Translations under genes and position numbers: made by a program
In this document: one piece after another, positions 1-8,814 of the stretch
Numbering within the stretch: the stretch's first letter is position 1
Layout: each line of letters begins with the position of its first letter
DNA from: Poseidonocella sp. HB161398
GTDB lineage: Bacteria; Pseudomonadota; Alphaproteobacteria; Rhodobacterales; Rhodobacteraceae
Assembly: GCF_005870025.1 (NCBI RefSeq)
Contig: NZ_VATA01000031.1
Location: 1 to 64,000 of the forward strand
Direction: 5' to 3'
Length of the DNA: 64,000 nucleotides
The notes under the pieces: generated by a model
What the model was told of the DNA's origin: nothing
Seen by the model: the letters and a program-made list of their open reading frames with translations, nothing else
Database searches by the model: none

Positions 1-93
1 GAACCCAAGCCCTATCGCTGGCACAAGTCCGCAGACGAAATTCTCGCCTCAGTGAAGCGCTTCTGCCAAAAGACCGTATGTCAGGGACTTTAG
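1..93 (+). pseudogene. IS630-family transposase, C-terminal end (cut by window edge)
   Basis: The first 30 codons read in frame to a TAG stop at 91-93. They give EPKPYRWHKSADEILASVKR followed by FCQ, the typical C-terminus of IS630-family transposases, which end with a conserved 'W..SAD.IL..V.RFC' block. The rest of the gene lies outside the window, so it is unknown whether the element is intact. No terminal repeat could be assigned with confidence. Confidence 0.75.
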
Positions 94-537
94 TTCCAGG
101 TGACTAATCCCCCGGATCAATTCCTGATCCTCCTTACCGCTGCGTGCCTGCCCGCGGGGGCGCCCCACGGAAGGCGCCGCTGCCCATTGCATCGAAGGAT
201 CGAACCAGACGGTCTGCGATCCGCGCTGCCTCGGCGCCTCGCTCGCCGTTGCGCTCGGACCGGTGGCGCGCAACGGCTCGCTAGCTACGCCAGTTGGTGG
301 TCTTGTGCGCGGTCTTCGCCGGTCTGCTTATGGCCGCCAGCTATCATGCTGGATTCGGCAGTGAATCCCCAGACGCATTTGCGCAACAAGGCCTCTCGGG
401 ATCAATCCCTGATCCGGCTGCGATCTGTCCTGTCTTCCAATCCTCCATCTGGCTCGAAAGCCGGCTTCAGGGAGGACCGCTTTTCAGGGGCAAGGCCGGC
501 CGGAGATGGCCGGAGGCGCGGCCCGCCGCGGGCGTGG
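94..537. other. Intergenic stretch beside the IS630 end; no gene seen
   Basis: No ORF here has plausible codon usage or a recognisable product. Two near-identical small palindromes lie at 114-130 (GGATCAATTCCTGATCC) and 399-415 (one base different). The segment around 105-124 also resembles the core of the palindromes found inside the IS481 copy at 36.4-37.6 kb. It is probably IS-flanking or decayed mobile DNA. Confidence 0.5.
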
Positions 538-1785
538 TCAGATCAGGTAGGGCTCCAGGGCGCGGGCGATGCGGGCCCGGACCAGGTGGCGGAAGCGGCT
601 GCCGCCGGCCCGGGACGGCAGGTCTGCGCCGGGCATGTACTGCTGGAGGAGCGCTTCGGGCAGGGCCTCTGCCGTGTCGATGCGCTCGGCCAGGGCCGCG
701 ACGGCGTCCTGCACGCCGGGCTGCGCCCAGTAGTAGCGGATCCTGTCGGCCAGGCCGAAATGGCGCATCAGCTTGACGTCATGCGCGTTCGAGCCGTGGT
801 AGTGCCCGCGCCAGGGGCCGGGATCGGCCTGCATCGCCGCCTCCATCAGTGCAGACAGATGCGGGGTGCCGTTCAGCCAGCCATCGACATGCGACAGCGC
901 ATAGACCGCCTCGCGATAGGCGAAGGTCAGGGCCGGGCCGACCTTCAGCACGGCGAAATGGCGCCGGGCTAGCTCGGCGAAGACCGCGGCCTCCTGGTAG
1001 TCGGTCGAATGCGCCTCGAAGGCGAGGCCGGGGAAGCCGTCGAGCACCGGGCTGAGGAGATCGGGCAGCGCGGCGTCGAAGCGGTCGACATGGGCGGGGC
1101 CGAATTCCAGCCCGGGCTGCACCACCAGCGCGGCGACGCGCGGCCAGGCATGGGCGAGGCCCGCGGCGGCGAAGGCGTCGCGATGGGCGGCGAGGGTGCG
1201 GCGGGCATTGGCCGGATCGGTCGGCGCGACCAGCTCGCCCTCCTGCCGCGCGCCGCCGGGCGGCGGCACTTCGGTGCCGATGACATAGCTCAGCCGCGAC
1301 GGGTCGGGCGCGGCCGCCTCGCAGGCCAGCGCCAGCCGCGCGGCGCGGGCGGCCACGGTAGCATCGCCGAGCTGGCGCGGCTCGCCCAGGCAGCCCTCGG
1401 AGCAGTCGAGATGGATCTTGGTGAAGCCCGCCCGGACGAAATCCGCGACCAGGGTCCCGGCCAGGGCCAGCGCCTCCTCGGCGGGGCGGTCGCGCCAGGG
1501 CTGGGTGCCCAGATGGTCGCCGCCATAGCTGACCAGCTCCGCCGGGCAGCCTTCCTGCCGCGCGAGGTCCTCGGCGAAGCGGCGGAACCCGGCCGGGGTC
1601 ATGCCGCTATAGCCGCCGAACTGGTTCACCTGGTTGCAGGTGGCCTCGACGATGACCGGCCGGTTGCGGTCGCGCGCCAGGCCGAGCGCGGCGGCCAGCA
1701 CGTCGGGATGGGAGGAGCAGACCGAGGCGAAGGCGAAATCGCCCCGGGCGCGGTTGCGGCGGATGCCTGCGGGCAGGTCGAGCAT
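538..1785 (-). CDS. kbaZ: Tagatose-bisphosphate aldolase non-catalytic subunit (KbaZ/GatZ/AgaZ family)
   Basis: The 415-aa protein has family length (about 420). Family blocks are visible: CSSHPDVL near residue 22, EATCNQVNQFGGYSGMTP near 47, YGGDHLGTQPW near 87 and KIHLDCSEGCLGEP near 118. In enterobacteria GatZ/KbaZ stabilises and activates the class II tagatose-1,6-bisphosphate aldolase GatY/KbaY in galactitol and N-acetylgalactosamine breakdown. It is the last gene of the minus-strand sugar operon, 12 nt after the AgaS-like gene. No catalytic aldolase subunit is present in the window, so it must partner with a protein encoded elsewhere or act alone. Confidence 0.85.
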   Translation of the reverse strand: MLDLPAGIRRNRARGDFAFASVCSSHPDVLAAALGLARDRNRPVIVEATCNQVNQFGGYSGMTPAGFRRFAEDLARQEGCPAELVSYGGDHLGTQPWRDRPAEEALALAGTLVADFVRAGFTKIHLDCSEGCLGEPRQLGDATVAARAARLALACEAAAPDPSRLSYVIGTEVPPPGGARQEGELVAPTDPANARRTLAAHRDAFAAAGLAHAWPRVAALVVQPGLEFGPAHVDRFDAALPDLLSPVLDGFPGLAFEAHSTDYQEAAVFAELARRHFAVLKVGPALTFAYREAVYALSHVDGWLNGTPHLSALMEAAMQADPGPWRGHYHGSNAHDVKLMRHFGLADRIRYYWAQPGVQDAVAALAERIDTAEALPEALLQQYMPGADLPSRAGGSRFRHLVRARIARALEPYLI

Positions 1786-1797
1786 GGCGCGCGCTCC

Positions 1798-2886
1798 TCA
1801 GGCCGCCCAGGGGTAGAGCGTCACCCCCGAGACCACGCGCGAGAGCGTGCCCGCGGAGAAGGGGTTGTCGACCTCGAGCCCGAGCTCCGCCGACCAGCGC
1901 ACCGCCCAGACTTGCGCGGCCAGCACATGCAGCACGGCCGCCGCGCGGGGATCGCCCGCGGCGACCTCCAGATCGCAGCCGTCCGGGCCCAGCGTGACGA
2001 CGGCGATGCCCGGATACTGGCTGCGCAGCTCGGCCGCGACATCGAGATCGTAGCGCGCGGTATAGGGGTCGGGATGGATCATCACGGCGACCAGCGTGCC
2101 CGGCGCGATCGCCGCCTTCGGCCCGTGGCGGTAGCCGAGCGGGCTGTCCCATTGCGTCGGGCAGGCGCCCGCGGTCAGCTCCAGCACTTTCAGCGCCGCC
2201 TCCCGCGCCAGCCCCTTCAGCGGACCGGCGCCGAGGAAGACCGCCCGCTCCGGGCAGCGTGCTTCGGGCTCGGCGGCGAGCGCGGCCAGGAGCGTTCCGG
2301 CCTGATCGGCCAGCTCCGGCAGCTCGGCCGCGGCGTCGAAGCCGGGATCGAGGCAGGCCAGCGCCGAAAGCAGCATCGTGGTGAAGCTCGAGGTCATGGC
2401 GAAGCCGGTGTCATGGGTCGCCTCGGGCAAGCGCAGCACGCGCAGCCGCCCGGGATCGGGCGCGGCGCGGCAGGCCAGCGCGCCCGTGGGATTGCAGGTG
2501 ACATGCAGCCGGTGCGCCCGGGGCATCGCCGCATCCAGGAGGTCGAGCATGCCGATGCTTTCCGAGCTGTCGCCGGAGCGGCCGAACTGCACCACCAGAA
2601 GGCCCTCGCCGCTGCCGACATAATCGGCCGGGCAGGCCACCGCATCGGTCGTCGCCACCGCGCGGATCCGTGCGCCGCCCGGACCGGTGGCGATGCCCGC
2701 CGCAAGGACGTCGCCGATGAAGGCCGAACTGCCCGCGCCGCAGAGCCAGATTTCGCGGATGCCCGCGGCCGCGATCCAGTCCCGCGTCGCGGCCGCCTCG
2801 CGCGCCAGCGGCTCCGCCCAGCCGCGCCAGATTTCCGGCTGGGCGAGGATTTCGGACCAGGTGGCGGAAGAATGTTCGAAACTCAT
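1798..2886 (-). CDS. agaS: AgaS-like SIS-domain sugar-phosphate isomerase/deaminase
   Basis: The 362-aa protein carries two SIS domains. The first includes IWLCGAGSSAFIGDVLA (about residues 46-62) and VVQFGRSGDSSESIG. The second includes AVFLGAGPLKGLAREAALK and the TQWDSPLGYRHGPKA segment typical of AgaS and GlmS-type isomerase domains. AgaS is assigned as galactosamine-6-phosphate deaminase/isomerase, producing tagatose-6-phosphate. The neighbours (KbaZ-like subunit, GH4 glycosidase, sugar ABC transporter) fit that role. No N-acetylgalactosamine-6-phosphate deacetylase (AgaA) is nearby, so the true substrate could be a different amino-sugar phosphate. Confidence 0.82.
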   Translation of the reverse strand: MSFEHSSATWSEILAQPEIWRGWAEPLAREAAATRDWIAAAGIREIWLCGAGSSAFIGDVLAAGIATGPGGARIRAVATTDAVACPADYVGSGEGLLVVQFGRSGDSSESIGMLDLLDAAMPRAHRLHVTCNPTGALACRAAPDPGRLRVLRLPEATHDTGFAMTSSFTTMLLSALACLDPGFDAAAELPELADQAGTLLAALAAEPEARCPERAVFLGAGPLKGLAREAALKVLELTAGACPTQWDSPLGYRHGPKAAIAPGTLVAVMIHPDPYTARYDLDVAAELRSQYPGIAVVTLGPDGCDLEVAAGDPRAAAVLHVLAAQVWAVRWSAELGLEVDNPFSAGTLSRVVSGVTLYPWAA

Positions 2887-2916
2887 TGTCTTGCGTCTTT
2901 CATCGGAGGGGCCGGG

Positions 2917-4029
2917 TCAGCGCGCGGCGGCGCGCAGCGGTTCGGAACGGAGCACCGGGTCGATGCGGGTTCCGCTGCCGGGGTCGAAGAGATGCGCCGC
3001 GCCGGGCTTCGGCGCGATCCGCAATTCCTGGCCGGGCGCCAGCGGCAGGCGCTCGCGCAGGAGCAGGCAGAGGCTGCCTTCGCCGAGGATGGCCGGGTTG
3101 CGCAGCATGACGATGGTCTCCGCGCCGGTGGGCTCGATCACGTCGATCTCGAAGGGGATGCCGGTCTCGGAGGGCAGCAGGTCCTCGGGGCGCAGCCCCA
3201 GCCGCAGGGCGCGGCCCGCGCCGCCCTCGACATGGCCCGGCAGCGCGACATGGCTGCCGTCGCCCAGCACCGCCGATGCGCCATCCGCCGAAAGCACGGC
3301 ATCGAGCATGTTCATCGAGGGCGAGCCGAGGAAGCCCGCGACGAATTCGTTGGCCGGACGGTCGTAGAGCTCGATCGGCGGGCCGGCCTGCTCGACGATG
3401 CCGTCGCGCATCACCACGATCCGGTCGCCCATGGTCATCGCCTCGACCTGGTCATGGGTGACGTAGATCATCGTCGCTTTCACCTTGCGGTGCATCTGCT
3501 TGATCTCGGTGCGCATCTGGACGCGCAGCTTGGCGTCGAGATTTGAGAGCGGCTCGTCGAAGAGGAAGAGCGCGGGCTCGCGCACCACCGCGCGGCCCAT
3601 GGCGACGCGCTGGCGCTGCCCGCCCGAGAGCTGGCGGGGGAAGCGGTCGAGCAGATGGCCGAGCCCGAGGCTTTCGGCGGCGGCCTCGACGCGGGCATTG
3701 CGCTCGGGCAGGGGCACCTTGCGCAGCTTCAGCGAGAAGCCCATGTTCTCGCGCACCGTCAGATGCGGGTAGAGCGCGTAGTTCTGGAACACCATGGCGA
3801 TGTCGCGCTTCTTGGCCGGGACCAGGTTCATCACCCGCCCGTCGAAGGCGATCGCGCCCGAGGTGACGTCCTCGAGCCCGGCGATCATCCGCAGGAGCGT
3901 GGATTTCCCGCAGCCCGAGGGGCCGACCAGCACCACGAATTCGCCGCTTTCCATGGCGATGTCGATGCCGTGCAGCGCCTCGTGATGGCCGTAGGACTTG
4001 CGCAGCTGCGCGATCTGGACCTGGGTCAT
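2917..4029 (-). CDS. CUT1 sugar ABC transporter ATP-binding protein (UgpC/MsmK type)
   Basis: This 370-aa ATPase energises import through the two permeases encoded upstream in the same operon. It shows Walker A GPSGCGKST (about residues 38-46), the signature LSGGQRQRVAMGRAVV, Walker B LFLFDEPLSNLDAKLR, the switch His in YVTHDQVEAMT, and a C-terminal TOBE-type regulatory domain. I chose the ATG at 4029 (MTQVQIAQLRKSYG) rather than the longer reading 39 nt upstream, because the usual N-terminal strand starts there and it lies 11 nt after the GH4 stop. The substrate is probably the galactoside or amino sugar processed by the rest of the operon. Confidence 0.92.
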   Translation of the reverse strand: MTQVQIAQLRKSYGHHEALHGIDIAMESGEFVVLVGPSGCGKSTLLRMIAGLEDVTSGAIAFDGRVMNLVPAKKRDIAMVFQNYALYPHLTVRENMGFSLKLRKVPLPERNARVEAAAESLGLGHLLDRFPRQLSGGQRQRVAMGRAVVREPALFLFDEPLSNLDAKLRVQMRTEIKQMHRKVKATMIYVTHDQVEAMTMGDRIVVMRDGIVEQAGPPIELYDRPANEFVAGFLGSPSMNMLDAVLSADGASAVLGDGSHVALPGHVEGGAGRALRLGLRPEDLLPSETGIPFEIDVIEPTGAETIVMLRNPAILGEGSLCLLLRERLPLAPGQELRIAPKPGAAHLFDPGSGTRIDPVLRSEPLRAAAR

Positions 4030-4039
4030 CGGCGCGCCC

Positions 4040-5356
4040 TCAGCGAAGCTGCGGCAGCATGTTGCCATGCGCCTCGATCATGTCGGAGACAAGGGCCGCG
4101 ATCTCGTCGGGGGCGAGTTCGGCGGCGGTGTGCGGGTCGAGCATCGCGGCCTGCTCGACATAGTGGCGCTTGCCGGTCAGGGCGGCGGCGACGGTCAGCT
4201 CCTGGACATTGGTGCTCAGCCGGATGACGGCGGCAAGCTCGGGCGGCATGCGGCCGATGCGCACCGGCTGGATGCCGTTGCGGTCGACATGGCAGGGCAC
4301 CTCGACCGAGGCCGCCGGGTCGAGATTGGAGATCAGCCCGCGGTTCGGCACGTTGCCGTAGATCAGCTCGGGCTCGCCGGTGACGACGGCATTGAGGATG
4401 GCGGAGGCGTATTCGTCCGAGCGGCAGACCTCGATCGGCCTGGCGCCCTCGAGCTCGCGGCGCTGCTCCTCCCATTCGCCGATCCGGCGCTCGCAGCGGC
4501 GGGGGTATTCGTCGAGCGGGATGTTGAGCCTGTCGATCAGCTCCTCGTGCCCGCGCTTGATGTACCACGGCACGTATTCCGAGAAATGCTCGGAGCTTTC
4601 GGTGACGAAATGGCCGAAGCGGCGCAGCATGTCGAAGCGGACGCGGTCGTCATCGGGCACCTGTCCCGAGCGCGCCAGCTCCTGCAGGCGGGGATAGAGG
4701 TCCTCGAACGAACCATCGGCATGGCGCTTGCCGTATTTCAGCATGAAGGCGACGTGGTTGATGCCCGCCGAGACATAGTCGATGTCGCGGATGTCCTCGC
4801 CCAGGCATTCGGCCAGGTGCTGCGCGGTGTGCTGGACCGAATGGCAGAGCCCGACGGTCTGCAGCTCGGGCGCCAGTTCCGCCAGCGCCCAGCAGTTCAT
4901 CGCCATCGGGTTGACGTAGTTCATCAGGAGCGCGTCCGGACACAGCTCCTCCATGTCCTGCGCGATGCCCTGGAGCACGGGGATGGTGCGCAGCGCGCGG
5001 AAGATGCCGCCGATGCCCAGCGTGTCGGCGATGGTCTGGCGCAGCCCGTATTTCTTCGGCACGTCGAAATCGATCACGGTCGAGGGCCGGTAGCCGCCGA
5101 CCTGGAACATCAGGATGACGAAGCGCGCATCGGCCAGCGCCGTGCGGCGGTCCATCGTCGCCTCGATCCGCACCTTGGACAGCCCCAGCGCCTCGCAGAT
5201 GCGGCGGGTGACGATCTCCGAGGTGGAGAGCCGGTCGCCGTCGATGTCGTGCAGCGCGATGGTGCAGTCGGCGAAGGCGGGGCGCGAGAGGATGTCGCCG
5301 AGGATGTTCTGGGCGAAGACGGTGCTGCCCGCGCCGATGAGGGTGATCTTGGTCAT
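4040..5356 (-). CDS. Glycoside hydrolase family 4, alpha-galactosidase (MelA)-like
   Basis: The 438-aa protein has the NAD-binding start MTKITLIGAGSTVFAQNILG and GH4 blocks NYVNPMAMNCWALAEL, GLCHSVQHTAQHL (the Cys-His pair binds Mn2+) and GINHVAFMLKYG. GH4 enzymes hydrolyse glycosides by an NAD+- and Mn2+-dependent oxidation/elimination mechanism in the cytoplasm. The closest pattern is alpha-galactosidase MelA. With AgaS and KbaZ as neighbours, an alpha-galactoside or alpha-N-acetylgalactosaminide is a reasonable guess. The start at 5356 gives the canonical N-terminus; the longer open frame upstream is antisense-like padding inside the permease gene. Confidence 0.88.
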   Translation of the reverse strand: MTKITLIGAGSTVFAQNILGDILSRPAFADCTIALHDIDGDRLSTSEIVTRRICEALGLSKVRIEATMDRRTALADARFVILMFQVGGYRPSTVIDFDVPKKYGLRQTIADTLGIGGIFRALRTIPVLQGIAQDMEELCPDALLMNYVNPMAMNCWALAELAPELQTVGLCHSVQHTAQHLAECLGEDIRDIDYVSAGINHVAFMLKYGKRHADGSFEDLYPRLQELARSGQVPDDDRVRFDMLRRFGHFVTESSEHFSEYVPWYIKRGHEELIDRLNIPLDEYPRRCERRIGEWEEQRRELEGARPIEVCRSDEYASAILNAVVTGEPELIYGNVPNRGLISNLDPAASVEVPCHVDRNGIQPVRIGRMPPELAAVIRLSTNVQELTVAAALTGKRHYVEQAAMLDPHTAAELAPDEIAALVSDMIEAHGNMLPQLR

Positions 5357-5373
5357 GGGTCTCTCCGAAAGGT

Positions 5374-6234
5374 CTACTTGCCGGTGCCGGCCATCAGGCC
5401 GCTCAGCAGGAAGCGGTTGAGGAAGATCACGACCAGCGCGGGCGGGATCATCGCGAAGACCCCCGCGGCGTTGATCAGGCCGTAATCGACATAGTTTTTC
5501 GTGGCGAATTCCGGGATCAGCACGGTCAGCGGCTTGGTCGCGGCAGTGGGCGCGAAGACCAGCGGCACGGCGAACTGGCCCCAGGCGCCGAGGAAGGTCA
5601 GGATCGCGGCCGCGATCAGCCCGGGCAGGGCCAGCGGCATGACGATGCGGACCATCGTGTAGAGCCGTCCCGCGCCGTCGAGGAAGGCGGCCTCCTCGAT
5701 CGACAGCGGCAGCGACTCGTAGACCGAGCGCATCAGCCACATCGAGAGCGGCAGGTAGGCCGAAATGTAGATCAGGATGATCCCGCCATAGGTGTCGACC
5801 CAGCCGAGCCCGACCATCATCCGGTAGAGCGGGATGAGCACCGTGTAGCCCGGCACGGCCAGCGTGGCGACGATCATGTAGAAGACCAGGTTGCGGCCCG
5901 GGAATTCCAGCCGCACGGCGGCATAGGCGGCGATGGCGGCGATCGCCGTGGTGGCGATGGTCGCGCCGCCCGCCAGCACCAGGCTGTTCCCCAGCGCGCG
6001 CAGGAAGTCGCGCCAGATCCCGGTCTCGTCCGGCTGGCCGAAGAGGCCGCCCACCAGCTTGGCGTAATGCTCGAAGGTGATCGACGGCGGCACCAGGTTG
6101 ACCGGCGAGGCGGCGATGTCGGTGGGCTTCATCAGCGAAGTGGCCAGCGCCCAGTAGACCGGGCCGAGCGACCAGATCAGCAGGAGGATCGCGGCCAGCG
6201 CCATTCCCGCCCGGCGCAGATGGAGGGCAGTCAT
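5374..6234 (-). CDS. CUT1 sugar ABC transporter permease (MalG/UgpE type)
   Basis: The 286-aa protein has about six hydrophobic segments. The cytoplasmic EAA loop, EEAAFLDGAGRLYTMVRIVM, contacts the ATPase. It belongs to the MalG-like permease class, with an N-terminal segment AGMALAAILLLIWSLGPVYW. Its start overlaps the stop of the partner permease (ATGA at 6231-6234), showing translational coupling. The longer frame running up to 6906 is a shadow of the partner gene. Confidence 0.9.
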   Translation of the reverse strand: MTALHLRRAGMALAAILLLIWSLGPVYWALATSLMKPTDIAASPVNLVPPSITFEHYAKLVGGLFGQPDETGIWRDFLRALGNSLVLAGGATIATTAIAAIAAYAAVRLEFPGRNLVFYMIVATLAVPGYTVLIPLYRMMVGLGWVDTYGGIILIYISAYLPLSMWLMRSVYESLPLSIEEAAFLDGAGRLYTMVRIVMPLALPGLIAAAILTFLGAWGQFAVPLVFAPTAATKPLTVLIPEFATKNYVDYGLINAAGVFAMIPPALVVIFLNRFLLSGLMAGTGK

Positions 6235-7175
6235 CAGTCGAACCTCGTTTCGCGGTAGATGCGCAGCACGTAGACGGAGGAGACCAGGATCGAGACCAGC
6301 ATCACCGTGATCGACATCGCCATGCCGTAGGAGAATTTCAGGTCCTGGAAGGCGGTCATGTAGATCTGCCCCTGGATCGGCCGGGTCAGCGCGCTGGCCT
6401 TGGCGAGGATCCAGGCCTCGTCGAAGATGTTGAAGGCGGTGATCGTCGATTGCGTCAGCGCGATGCCGAGCGCGCCCGAGATCAAGGGCAGCGTCACCAG
6501 CCGCAGCGTTTTCAGCCGTCCCGCGCCGTCGACCTCGGCCGCCTCGTAGAGCTCGCGCGGGATGGTCTGCAGCGCCGCCAGCAGGATCACCGCATTCAGC
6601 GGCATCATCCGCCAGACATGGACCAGCGTGACGCAGATCAGCGCACTGGCCTGGTCGTTCATCCAGACCCGCGCCTCGCCGATCAGGCCGAAGCGCATCA
6701 GGAGCCCGTTCAGGAGCCCGTAATGCGGGTTGTAGATCCAGGACCAGACCATGGCATTGACGACCGGCGGCAGCGCCCAGGGCAGGATCACCGCCGCCAG
6801 CAGCCAGCGCCGCCCGTGCTTCATGCCGTTGAGCAGCAGCGCCGCGCCGAGGCCCAGCACCAGTTCCAGCGAGACCGCGGCGGCGACATAGAACCAGGTG
6901 TTCCACCAGGCATTGCGCACCGCCGGATCCGACAGCATCCGGGTGTAGTTCCGGAAGCCCACGAAGGGCTCTCCGGGAAGCATCGGCGTGACCCGGTGGA
7001 AGCTGTCCCAGGCGGTCAGCGCCACCGGCACGAAGACGAAGGCGGCCATCAGGATCACCACCGGCAAGGCCAGCACGATGCCGAGCCCGGCATCGCTGGA
7101 GACCCGCTGCAGAAGGCCGGGCTTCGGCACCTCGGCCGCGAAGGGTGGCGCCAGGGCGGCGTCGGGTGTGCTCAT
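6234..7175 (-). CDS. CUT1 sugar ABC transporter permease (MalF/UgpA type)
   Basis: The 313-aa integral membrane protein has an EAA loop YEAAEVDGAGRLKTLRLVTL in its second half and a first membrane segment GIVLALPVVILMAAFVFVPV. It is the MalF-like partner of the downstream permease. It lies 28 nt after the binding-protein gene and shares four bases with the next permease, so transporter subunits are made from one transcript. It probably forms the channel for the operon's galactoside or amino-sugar substrate. Confidence 0.9.
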   Translation of the reverse strand: MSTPDAALAPPFAAEVPKPGLLQRVSSDAGLGIVLALPVVILMAAFVFVPVALTAWDSFHRVTPMLPGEPFVGFRNYTRMLSDPAVRNAWWNTWFYVAAAVSLELVLGLGAALLLNGMKHGRRWLLAAVILPWALPPVVNAMVWSWIYNPHYGLLNGLLMRFGLIGEARVWMNDQASALICVTLVHVWRMMPLNAVILLAALQTIPRELYEAAEVDGAGRLKTLRLVTLPLISGALGIALTQSTITAFNIFDEAWILAKASALTRPIQGQIYMTAFQDLKFSYGMAMSITVMLVSILVSSVYVLRIYRETRFD

Positions 7176-7203
7176 GCGGGCTGCCTCCGTCCTCTTGCCT
7201 GGC

Positions 7204-8469
7204 TCAGTACTCGGCCCGCGCGTCCTCGGCGGCGCGCGCGATCGAGGCGACGGCCTCGTCGACCGACATCTGGCCGATGGCGACCGCGTTCACGGCCGCG
7301 GCGGCGGCGTTGGAGAAGGGCGGGTACCAGGGCGGGGTGCCGCCGTCGAAGAGCGGTCCGACCGCGCCGACCTGCGCGACGATCGCGTCGCCCGATTCCA
7401 GCGTGCCGGCTGCGTTCAGATCGGCCAGCGCGTCCTTGCGCGTCGGCAGCGTGCCGTCGAGCGTGTAGACATTCTCCTGCATTTCCTTCGACATGACGAA
7501 GTTGATGAACTTGACCGCGGCATCCTTGGAGCCGGAGGCGGAGGGTACGGCCAGCGCCTCGGGCAGGCCGTAGGTGCGGGTCTCGCCCGAGACATTGGGC
7601 ACGACCGAGGCGGCGCTCTGCCCGGCAATGGCGGATTTCTCCGGGTCGTTATAGGTCGACAGCGGCCCCGGCCCGTCGGAGAGGATGAAGGAGATGTCGC
7701 CGGCCTTGAAGGCCTCGCGCACCTCGGGGTTGCCATAGGCGGTGGAGGCCGGATCGATCAGCCCCTCCTCGACGGCGGTCCGGATGAACTCGAGCGCCTT
7801 GTAGCCGCCCGACTCGGGGTCGGTGAAGGCGGGGTTGCCATCGGCGTCGAAGAGGTCGCCGCCATACATCATGGTGATCAGGTACCAGGCGGTGGAGGTC
7901 GCCTCGCCGACCGAGAGGGGCAGGCCGAAGGGATGCTCGGTGATGCCCGCCTCCTTGACGGCGCGGCCTGCGGCCAGAAGCTCGTCCACGGTTGTGGGCG
8001 GCGCGGTGATCCCGGCCTTTTCGAGATGCGCGGTATTGACCACCATCATCTTGAAATCGTTGTTGTAGGGGGCGCCCAGCGTCTTGCCGCCGGCCTGGAA
8101 GATCGGCAGCACCGAGACCTGTTCCAGCGCCGAGGGGTCGAGCACGTCGTCAAGCGGCTCGAGCCAGCCGGCCGCGCCGAACTGGCCGACCCAGGACCAG
8201 TCGAGCTCGATCACGTCGGCCGGGGCGGTGCCCGCCACCAGCGCGGTGATGATCCGGGTGTGCAGCTGGTCCCAGGCCAGGGTCTGCTGGTCGACTTCGA
8301 TCCCGGTCTCGGCGGTGAACTCCTCGATCACGCTCGCGGGATAGCCGCCGCCTGGCAGCAGGACGGTGATTTCCTCGGCTTGCGCCATGGCGGCGACAAG
8401 CGCGGCGGACAGGGCAAGGGGCAGTCCGAGCACGCAGCGGCGCGCGCGGAAATGGTCGGAGAACCGCAT
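7204..8469 (-). CDS. Sugar ABC transporter extracellular solute-binding protein (family 1)
   Basis: First gene of the minus-strand sugar operon. I chose the ATG at 8469 because GGAG lies six bases upstream on the minus strand. The product then begins MRFSDHFRARRCVLGLPLAL and continues to AMAQA, a typical Sec signal peptide, giving 421 aa. The longer frame to 8523 adds a charged tail unlike a signal. The mature protein has the family-1 layout: ITVLLPGGGYPASVIEEF, then ADVIELDWSWVGQFGAAGWL, APYNNDFKMMVVNT and a C-terminal ALAVPSASGSKDAAVKFINF block. It captures the substrate in the periplasm. Confidence 0.9.
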   Translation of the reverse strand: MRFSDHFRARRCVLGLPLALSAALVAAMAQAEEITVLLPGGGYPASVIEEFTAETGIEVDQQTLAWDQLHTRIITALVAGTAPADVIELDWSWVGQFGAAGWLEPLDDVLDPSALEQVSVLPIFQAGGKTLGAPYNNDFKMMVVNTAHLEKAGITAPPTTVDELLAAGRAVKEAGITEHPFGLPLSVGEATSTAWYLITMMYGGDLFDADGNPAFTDPESGGYKALEFIRTAVEEGLIDPASTAYGNPEVREAFKAGDISFILSDGPGPLSTYNDPEKSAIAGQSAASVVPNVSGETRTYGLPEALAVPSASGSKDAAVKFINFVMSKEMQENVYTLDGTLPTRKDALADLNAAGTLESGDAIVAQVGAVGPLFDGGTPPWYPPFSNAAAAAVNAVAIGQMSVDEAVASIARAAEDARAEY

Positions 8470-8584
8470 CTCTAACTCCATGTTGGGTGTCTTGTCGTTT
8501 TTTCCGGAACCGGACCCCGACATGAGTCCCGTTCTCTGAGGAAAGCGTTAAACGCTCAAATAAGATCATCAAGTCCTTTCTAAC

Positions 8585-8754
8585 GTGAGCGATTAAAGAC
8601 GCTATCTTGCCCAATATGTGAGCGATTCAATCAGTCGAACTGCCGAGATTTTGCGCGAAACGGCCGAATACGGCCTCATATTCAGGAAAGTCGGGGGATT
8701 TTGCGTCATGGGTGAGCGATAAAGTTTCGGAATCATGACGTATAATGAGCGAAT
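8585..8754. promoter_or_regulatory. Four direct GAGCGA repeats in two pairs, candidate DeoR-family operators
   Basis: Copies GTGAGCGATT (8585-8594), GTGAGCGATT (8618-8627), GTGAGCGATA (8712-8721) and ATGAGCGAAT (8745-8754) all lie on the plus strand. Each pair is spaced exactly 33 bp, about three helix turns. A related inverted repeat, AGCGTT-A-AACGCT, lies at 8544-8556. A TATAAT hexamer at 8741-8746, a plausible -10 box for the regulator-kinase operon, overlaps the last copy. The pattern sits between the divergent sugar operon and the DeoR-family gene and probably binds that regulator. Confidence 0.6.
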
Positions 8755-8814
8755 GGCTTGACCCGGTGGCGCGAGTTTCGTTGACTGGGCGCGAACAATG
8801 CCGGGACATCGCCA

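Noticed and set aside
1009-3546. 845-codon open frame on the plus strand opposite kbaZ, agaS and the ABC ATPase
   Set aside because: The translation is Arg/Gly/Ala/His-rich without domains, and it is antisense to three well-supported genes. It is a GC-driven shadow.
8524-8814. Direct repeats as a CRISPR array
   Set aside because: Only four 10-bp copies occur, with 33- and 94-bp spacings and no cas genes. They fit operator sites better.
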